From Sabellastarte sp. h YS-2021 (lineage: Eukaryota > Annelida > Polychaeta > Sabellida > Sabellidae): DNA of 64,000 nt. A program made the translations under genes and the position numbers. The notes beneath the pieces are model-generated. The model had not been told where the DNA came from. It worked only from the letters and a program-made list of their open reading frames with translations, and did not search any database. Below are positions 58,634-64,000 of this stretch, in pieces (position 1 is the stretch's first letter; each line of letters begins with the position of its first letter). The DNA lies in contig OZ024930.1 in NCBI GenBank assembly GCA_964017235.1, forward strand, positions 155,372,221 through 155,436,220, given 5' to 3'.

Positions 58634-59230
58634 TGCCCCCGTTCCACTGAGCGATTAAGCCCCCGATTAAGGTATTTTGCCAGTTTTAAATGAATCTGAC
58701 CATCGCTTAGAGTCGGAAGCTGTTGTGAGCGACATCAAACATGGTTGATATTTTCCACGACTGTTAAGGACTGCCTTAATCGTGAACTTTAATCTTGTTG
58801 AATCTCTGACAGCTGCAGACTGCCGCAGGTGGCCTCAGACAGAATCTTGAGCACTCTCCGACAGTCTTATACAATCTGCGACTGCTAGTCGCCAACTAAA
58901 AAATTATTGCCCCAGACAGTCTGCGACTGGTAGCCAACCAACACTTATAATTTTCCAACACTTTCTTAATCGTCAACCTTTAGCCTAAGATTGTCTGAGG
59001 CAGCCTGGGACAGTCAGCTAATAGTCGCCTACCAGTCCCAGACTGACACAAGATTCTTGCATGTGCCATGTTCAAGACTGTAGCCGGCTGCCCCAGGCCA
59101 CCGCAGACAAAGAAAAGTGTGCCTGGGAACATCGCAGATTGTCTGGGGCGGTCTGAGATCAAAGGCAGACTAAGACCAAGATCTGTCTGCGCACATTTGA
59201 TACGCAGTTGTTTGTCTCATGGTCGGCGAC

Positions 59231-59238
59231 TATAAAAA
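59231..59238 (+). promoter_or_regulatory. TATA box, Harbinger 2 Myb/MADF gene
   Basis: TATAAAAA about 180 bases before the first recognisable coding sequence of the plus-strand gene. A short 5' exon or leader may lie between. Confidence 0.45.
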
Positions 59239-59423
59239 GAGACCCCAGCTTGTTTTCACCTCATTTCTGGAACTGGCTGGCTCCTGAGAACGACGATTGT
59301 GTCTAACAGGGTTTTTAATTAGGGGATTTCAGTTTTTATTTGAATATATTAGTTGAGCTTAGGGCAAGTTTTACAAATAGACACATGTTTTACTTTTTAA
59401 TTTTTTTTTTGATATACAATTTA

Positions 59424-60013
59424 TAAGAGGAAAAGAAAGGGCAAGCAGCAGGAGAAGAGGAGAGAAGAGGCTACAGGGGAGGAAACAACTACTGACTCCA
59501 ACACTGACACCATTGTACAGCCTTCAGCACTCCACTCTCCACCTAGAGATAGATACTGCCAACTACTGAGGCAGCCGTTGATGATGATGAGGAGGAGCAA
59601 GAGAGTGCAGCACCTGTAATGTAGGTGATGTGACAGCATTTACAGATAGAGAGGGGGATGCCATCATTGAATTTTTGCAGAATCACCCAGAAATATACAA
59701 CAAGGAGCATTAGAGATATGCAGACAAATATCACAAGGAAGCTCTATGGGTACAGATTGCAAAAGAACTGAGGCTAGACATGAACGATGTGAAACGCTGG
59801 TATACATCCAAGAGGACAACTTTTGGCAAGGTGTCAAAGAATAAGTCTGGACAGGCTCCAGCCAGCTACACACCAAGACAGAAGTGGGTTTACGACCACA
59901 TGTCCTTCATCCATTGTCACATCCGCCGGAAGGGAGAAAGCAGAACAGCAGGGCTAGATGCTAGTACTTCCAGGGTGCACAACGACAGTACTCGCTCCAG
60001 TATGGGACGTTGA
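59424..60013 (+). pseudogene. Harbinger 2 Myb/MADF-like DNA-binding protein
   Basis: In Harbinger elements the second protein binds DNA through a Myb/SANT- or MADF-like trihelix and helps bring the nuclease to the ends. The Lys/Arg-rich start (KRKGKQQEKRREEATGEE, about 59427) is followed by the trihelix: DAIIEFLQNHPEIYNKEH (about 59656-59711), a stop, then KEALWVQIAKELRLDMNDVK (about 59739-59795) and WYTSKRTTFGKVSKNKSGQA (about 59800-59860). After that comes the RQKWVYDHMSFIHCHI block. The frame from 59780 to TGA 60013 is clean. The in-frame TAG near 59711, plus shifts before 59640, break the gene. Its 3' end overlaps the nuclease gene on the other strand. Confidence 0.75.
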
Positions 60014-60916
60014 ATCACTAGACACAAGTGGCCAACAGGGATTACCTATGACGTTGACGCCGTTATCCACAGGGCTAGCTACAGACCCCAAGTAACTGAT
60101 ATCCCTTTGCCCTTGGATAATCAGGCAGGCTTGAGGCAACCCCATGGTCTCATCGTCAATCATTTCCTTGAGTTGGGAGGCATTAAAAATTTGAGCATCA
60201 GAGCATGATCCGGCTGTCCCAATGTCCACCCATTTGAACTTATATTCACTAGTGCCAGCATCACTATGGAGAAGAAGCCCTTAAAGTTATGATAGAGAGT
60301 CCCCGAATTCTTCGGTTTCTTGATGGCTATGTGTTTCCCATCCAAGGCACCAAGGGCATGTGGCACGTCCCACCTGACTCTGAATTCTCTCTCGACTTCT
60401 TTCCAAGCATCTGGGGTGGTTGGACATCTCACATATTCATGTAGAAATTCATCTTGGATAGCCCTGCACACCTTCGACACAAATTTTGATATTGAGAACC
60501 TGCCAACCATAAAGTGGTAAGATAATGACTGATATGACTCCCCAGTGGCCAAAAAATGGCTAATTTCATTCCAACACTGAGTGGCCCTCTGTAGTTCATT
60601 GCTTGCCTAACCAGGTGTGGGTGTACTCGTGCCTCGATCATTTAAAAAAATTCTGGGGTGATCCTCATAAAGTTTGTGAATCAAAGTCATACAATTCTGC
60701 AAGTAGGTTGTGATATGCCCCCTTTTCTTCATGCTGTGTTATATAAGGCCGGACCCAACCTGTGTGCCTCCTTCTGGGCCTTGCTGGTGCTGGTGGTTGA
60801 GGTGGTAGTGCTTGATGCTGGGGTAGAACCCTGATTAGATGCAATAGAAACAAGATCTGTATCTGAATAAAAACTAAAAAAGCCTTAACTTGCATCTGAA
60901 AATGATGTGGTGGCAT
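59954..60916 (-). pseudogene. Harbinger 2 DDE nuclease, C-terminally truncated
   Basis: Minus-strand gene starting MPPHHFQMQ at 60916. Its pieces lie in three frames: RRRHTGWVRPYITQHEEKGA (about 60770), IEARVHPHLVRQAMNYRGPL (about 60640), then ATGESYQSLSYHFMVGRFSI (about 60550). Next is HALGALDGKHIAIKKPKNSG with the first Asp (about 60365-60305), and KWVDIGTAGSCSDAQIF with the second Asp (about 60240-60185). It then runs into unrelated sequence and stops at 59954. The region with the catalytic Glu (compare VENAFGIL in element 1) is absent, so the C-terminal third has been deleted where the two genes meet. It cannot be catalytically active. Confidence 0.85.
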
Positions 60917-60964
60917 CTTGATTTGAGTCCAGACTGTGTAAAACTGTCACAGCTTCAACTGTAG

Positions 60965-60972
60965 CTTTTATA
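60965..60972 (-). promoter_or_regulatory. TATA box, Harbinger 2 nuclease gene
   Basis: TATAAAAG on the minus strand, about 49 bases before ATG 60916, mirroring the arrangement in Harbinger 1. Confidence 0.5.
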
Positions 60973-61432
60973 TCATAAATTTAGGTCAAAATTTGGTCAT
61001 AATGTCAAAACAAAAATCGCAATTGCTGCCTGGGGAACCCTGGGGTCATTCTGCGGCTAGTCCCAGGCTGCCTGGGATGGCCCCAGATGGTCTGCCGGAG
61101 TCTTACACCTGTCTTGGGGCAATCGCCGATGAATCATTGGTCTGGTCGCAGGCTGGTAATGGGCTGCCTGCGGTTGCCTGAGACAAGTTTACAACAAGTC
61201 TTTGTCAGTCGTGGATGATTTAAGGCTTAATCTTGGCTCAGTCTGAGACTAGTCCTCAGTTAATTGGTGGCAATCTGAGGCAACTACAGACAGTCTGGAA
61301 TAAATCTTGAGGCCTGCCCAAGACAAGCAACCAACTGCTTGCTCCACCCATTTTTTTCCAGAATGTCCAAGATTGTACAGGAATAAGGGTCACAGACTGA
61401 GTCGCCGGTCAATCGCTTGGTGGAACGGGGGC

Positions 61433-61717
61433 ATTAATGAGCCACTTCAGGTACTAATGGGCACCATGGTACGGAGGTTTAGGGTTGTCAAAGACATTAT
61501 GTTTACGTGTGTGGTGTTGCAAACATGATGAGGACACATCAGGGCTGGGCACACAGGTCACCAACCCCAGGAAATGATGCAGAAGCCCAATAAAATGAAC
61601 AGGAGGTGTATGTGCCAAATGAGAACAACAGGAATCCTTCAAGGGAGGCCAAACATCAATGAGAACTACTGAAGGACTACTTCAATCATGTAGGGGCACA
61701 GGCCTGGCAGGACAGGA
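61433..61717 (+). pseudogene. Harbinger 1 DDE nuclease, 3' part
   Basis: Downstream continuation of the split nuclease. After the right TTA copy the sequence reads MSHFR, then (one base shifted) VLMGTMVRRFRVVKDIMFTC. It ends with SREAKHQ, a stop, then ELLKDYFNHVGAQAWQDRI and TAA at about 61717, the usual C terminus of this nuclease family. Joining FGIL at 58633 to MSHFR here restores the reading frame across the insertion with exactly one TTA removed. Confidence 0.8.
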
Positions 61718-61819
61718 TCTAAGATGTGTCAACCGACACCCTCAGGGCAGAAGCTGGCATCTATCAGTCCTCTTCAGCACTGCTATCAGTCCTTTTCAGG
61801 ACTAACCAATTATTCCAGA

Positions 61820-62672
61820 ACTTTTATTTAAGCTGGTGTTACTAAATCTTCCCAAAAAATTTTTCAGAACAAATACATTTGATTTCCAACAAGATTCAAA
61901 AATACATTCAACTAAATCACAAGTAACCATAAATTCTGTTATCAAATCCTGTTTTATTAGCCTCAGGGACCTTCATCGCATCAGAAGGTTTATTTCTGTG
62001 GATACATCAGTGGTGATTGCAAATGCTCTGGTCAGTAGCCGTTTGGATTACTGCAATTCTCTTTTTCGCAGTTTGTCATCCCGAAATGCTACAAGGCTCC
62101 AATATGTTCAAAATGCTCTTGCACGGTTTGTCACTGGTGCTTCAAAGTACACTCACATTACATCCACCCTTAGGACACTTCATTGGCTACCCATTAGACA
62201 ACGTATTATCTTCAAAACCCTTGTTTTGGTTTATAAATACCTCACCACTGGCCAGCCTAAGTATTTTGCACTATATCTCCCCTTGTACAAATCTGCTGTG
62301 AATACAAGACGTTCCAATCCCAAAAATTTGTTCCTTCAGGTTCCCTCTTACTGTGCTTCCATCCATAAATCTAAGGTCCATTTTAACAATAGTTTATCAT
62401 ATGATGCCCCTAAGTTATGGAATGATCTTCCATATGATATACGCAGTGCTCCGAATCTCTCCAGTTTCAAAAGTCGACTCAAAACCTACCTATTTCAGAA
62501 ATCATTCCCACCATAGCTTCTTACTACCGAACACCGGACGACCTCTCTGGGAACGACTCGGAACATGTCTAATGTCTTATGACTGATGCCTTATGAATTG
62601 GATGGTGTGCCTTAGAATCCGTTGATACAGGGATTAAGCACGTCGACAACTGATTGATTGATTGATTGATTG
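61820..62672 (+). mobile_element. CR1/L2-like LINE, 3' end with TTGA-repeat tail
   Basis: A 5'-truncated copy holding the end of the reverse-transcriptase ORF, a short 3' UTR and a (TGAT/TTGA)n tail of about 5 units at 62652-62672, the simple-repeat tail expected of CR1/L2-like LINEs. It is the best-preserved member of a group with decayed copies at 2, 10.9, 16.7, 26.7, 35.8 and 54.8 kb. Confidence 0.88.
61836..62516 (+). CDS. LINE reverse-transcriptase C-terminal region (truncated ORF2)
   Basis: An uninterrupted frame of about 226 codons ending at TAG 62514-62516. It starts downstream of the RT palm, so no YADD is present. Motifs in order: SRLDYCNSLFRSLSSRNATR (about 62035-62095), LQYVQNALARFVTGASK, LHWLPIRQRIIFKTLVLVYK (about 62176-62235), then YDAPKLWNDLPYDIRSAPNL (about 62398-62460) and FKSRLKTYLFQKSFPP. 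These are the C-terminal blocks of CR1/L2/Rex-type LINE polymerases. The intact frame suggests recent insertion, but with no EN or RT domain this copy makes no working protein. Confidence 0.85.
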   Translation: MLLNLPKKFFRTNTFDFQQDSKIHSTKSQVTINSVIKSCFISLRDLHRIRRFISVDTSVVIANALVSSRLDYCNSLFRSLSSRNATRLQYVQNALARFVTGASKYTHITSTLRTLHWLPIRQRIIFKTLVLVYKYLTTGQPKYFALYLPLYKSAVNTRRSNPKNLFLQVPSYCASIHKSKVHFNNSLSYDAPKLWNDLPYDIRSAPNLSSFKSRLKTYLFQKSFPP

Positions 62673-63009
62673 AAGTCCCCTTGTTTAAAACACTCAGCTA
62701 AAGTTTTGTCCAAATAAAGCCCCCTCCCCCCTTAAATTATTGTCATGCAAACTTGACTGATATTTTAAAGGCAAAGGGTCAAAGGTCACAAGGTTGAATC
62801 CAAATGTCAAAATACTTCCCCATGTAAGGCTTTGTTTTAAGTCAAGCTAGTTATTGTTCTTAATGCTAATATTTGAGGCTGGCCAAAATGTCATGGTGTT
62901 GGCCCATATCTTTTTGGCTCATTTTTTTAAAATCGTTATCATTTGGGTGTTTTTGAACAATTTTTTTAACAATTTTTAACAAGTTTTTTTTTCTTGGCAT
63001 TTTTCTTTG
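62673..63009. other. Unassigned DNA
   Basis: No supported feature. Confidence 0.5.
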
Positions 63010-63046
63010 TTTTTTTTTTTTTTTTTTTTTTTTTTGGGGGGGGGGG
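63010..63046. repeat. T26-G11 homopolymer junction
   Basis: A long T run continuing directly into a G run, like 40430-40476. Confidence 0.9.
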
Positions 63047-63290
63047 TAAATTTCTTCAGTTTCTTTTCTAAGCTCCAAATATTTCAAATTATTTTTAAAA
63101 GTTAGAAGTTCTTTTAAACTTTTCTTCAAGCACGCACCTATTCATTTATGCATTCATTCATTTTTATGTGTTTGGTACAAAAGTGTTTTGTGTGGGGCGG
63201 CACAATACTTCTTGTTCGGGTTTTTTAGAACACCAGCTTATTAAATGCTTTGGAAAGATTTGGGTGGTCCTGAAAAAGATCTTTAAATGG

Positions 63291-63723
63291 TTAACAGCAG
63301 TGGTGCAGAAAAGGACCGATTGAAGAATTGGCAGATGTTCTCCTGCGGCTGCTGTTTGGCATTGACTCTATGTGGAGGAGGCGGAGGCTGGGTTGCTGGC
63401 TACTAATGTTCTCGCTGTGAGGCGGTGGTGGTTTGAGGCGAGGTGGCTGGTGCTGGTGCATTTTCGGGTGAAAACAGTTGCAGTGTGTCAATCTATCGGT
63501 AGCTCATCACAGACTGAAGATTTCCTAAGAAGCTTGAGGGTCCTGATATGTTGTATTGGCTTTCTTCGTCTGTAGCTGAGGCAACTGATGGAGGGTTGAA
63601 GTGCTTCGTCAGTGTTGAGGTGAACGTAAGTGGTCTTGAAGGTCCAGCCTGTTGTTGGTGATCAACGACTATGAAGGAAGTCGGCTGCCCTCTGGATTGC
63701 TGCTGCTGTCCTTTGCTGGCCAC
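63291..63723 (-). pseudogene. Unidentified Gln/Pro/Ser-rich coding remnant
   Basis: From 63723 the minus strand reads MASKGQQQQSRGQPTSFIVV to a stop at 63493. A second frame continues with a Pro/His-rich segment and SMPNSSRRRTSANSSIGPFL to 63291. Low-complexity composition prevents assignment. It could be the 5' end of a transposon gene or a host exon cut by the window edge. Confidence 0.25.
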
Positions 63724-64000
63724 TTGACTCTGCTGAGCCGGTTGGAGGCCTGGCTTAAAGGCATCTGTGTCTCTGGGATGGTTAAGATCTTCCTCACTTT
63801 TTGCCTTTCTTAAGACCCATCGTCAAATAATAAGCAATAGTGTTTTCATAAAAAAAAATTCTAAAGTATAAAGTCAGCCAACTTCAACTGAAAACTGCCC
63901 CAGATAATTGAGAAAAAAAACCAAACAAAACAAACTCCTATGCTTGAAATGCTGCCAGATGCAATCCATCAGATGCCAGATTAAAATGATACACTGCGCA
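63724..64000. other. Unassigned DNA at the window's right edge
   Basis: Nothing recognised. Confidence 0.5.

Larger units (their letters stand above)
58634..61432. mobile_element. PIF/Harbinger transposon 2, nested in the nuclease gene of Harbinger 1
   Basis: A 2799-bp element with ends TGCCCCCGTTCCAC and GTGGAACGGGGGCA, flanked by TTA duplications. It carries the usual two Harbinger genes, a Myb/MADF-type DNA-binding protein (plus strand) and a DDE nuclease (minus strand), arranged tail to tail. Both ends have clusters of CAGTCTGCGACT/GTCTGAGG-like subterminal motifs. The MITE at 24191-24799 has the same ends. Frameshifts in both genes and loss of the nuclease C terminus make it non-autonomous now. 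Confidence 0.92.
57570..61717 (+). mobile_element. PIF/Harbinger transposon 1 (host of a nested element)
   Basis: Carries a HARBI1-like nuclease gene on the plus strand, split at 58633 by a second Harbinger element and resuming at 61436. The coordinates given cover only promoter to stop codon. Its own terminal inverted repeats were not found, so the true ends are unknown and may be eroded or lie further out. Confidence 0.75.

Noticed and set aside
1-64000. A new defence, toxin or biosynthetic system
   Set aside because: Both strands show transposable elements and at most a few host exons. No gene cluster or multi-gene module was seen.

Overview
This is an AT-rich stretch of animal nuclear DNA, most likely from a marine invertebrate and probably a mollusc. 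Evidence for a eukaryote: LINE and SINE retrotransposons, PIF/Harbinger DNA transposons, MITE-like repeats, AATAAA polyadenylation signals, no operon structure and very low coding density. The mollusc assignment is inference. It rests on the style of the tRNA-derived SINEs, the 5S-derived SINEs and the hairpin repeats, and was not checked against any database.

Layout. 0-4.7 kb: a nearly full-length L1-like LINE (ORF1, then endonuclease, reverse transcriptase and a CCHC tail) inserted into an older LINE fragment of a different (CR1/L2-like) type. 4.8-18.9 kb: mostly unassigned DNA with tRNA-derived SINEs, a MITE holding a nested SINE, LINE 3' ends and a broken gag-like gene. 18.9-30 kb: two copies of a roughly 1.4 kb unclassified repeat about 10 kb apart, a Harbinger-type MITE and several hairpin or TIR elements. 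30-38 kb: a 23-bp satellite and scattered repeat fragments. 38.2-39.1 kb: the only convincing host coding sequence, a single-pass membrane protein with its own poly(A) signal. 40-42 kb: two weaker candidate exons on the minus strand. 43-47 kb: a cluster of 5S-rRNA-derived SINEs. 46-52.5 kb: three copies of a MITE family dense in AAACATTT/AAATGTTT palindromes, two of them in opposite orientation. 53.9-57 kb: more SINE, LINE and hairpin elements. 57.5-61.7 kb: a Harbinger transposase gene split by a second, complete Harbinger element that carries its own nuclease and Myb/MADF genes. 61.8-62.7 kb: a CR1/L2-like LINE 3' end with a clean reading frame and a TTGA-repeat tail.

How it works together. 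Almost everything recognisable is mobile DNA, and the main story is layering: a LINE in a LINE, a SINE in a MITE, a Harbinger in a Harbinger. Short non-autonomous elements appear to belong to the same families as autonomous ones in the window, clearest for the MITE at 24.2 kb and the Harbinger at 58.6 kb. I found no evidence for a defence, CRISPR or biosynthetic system.
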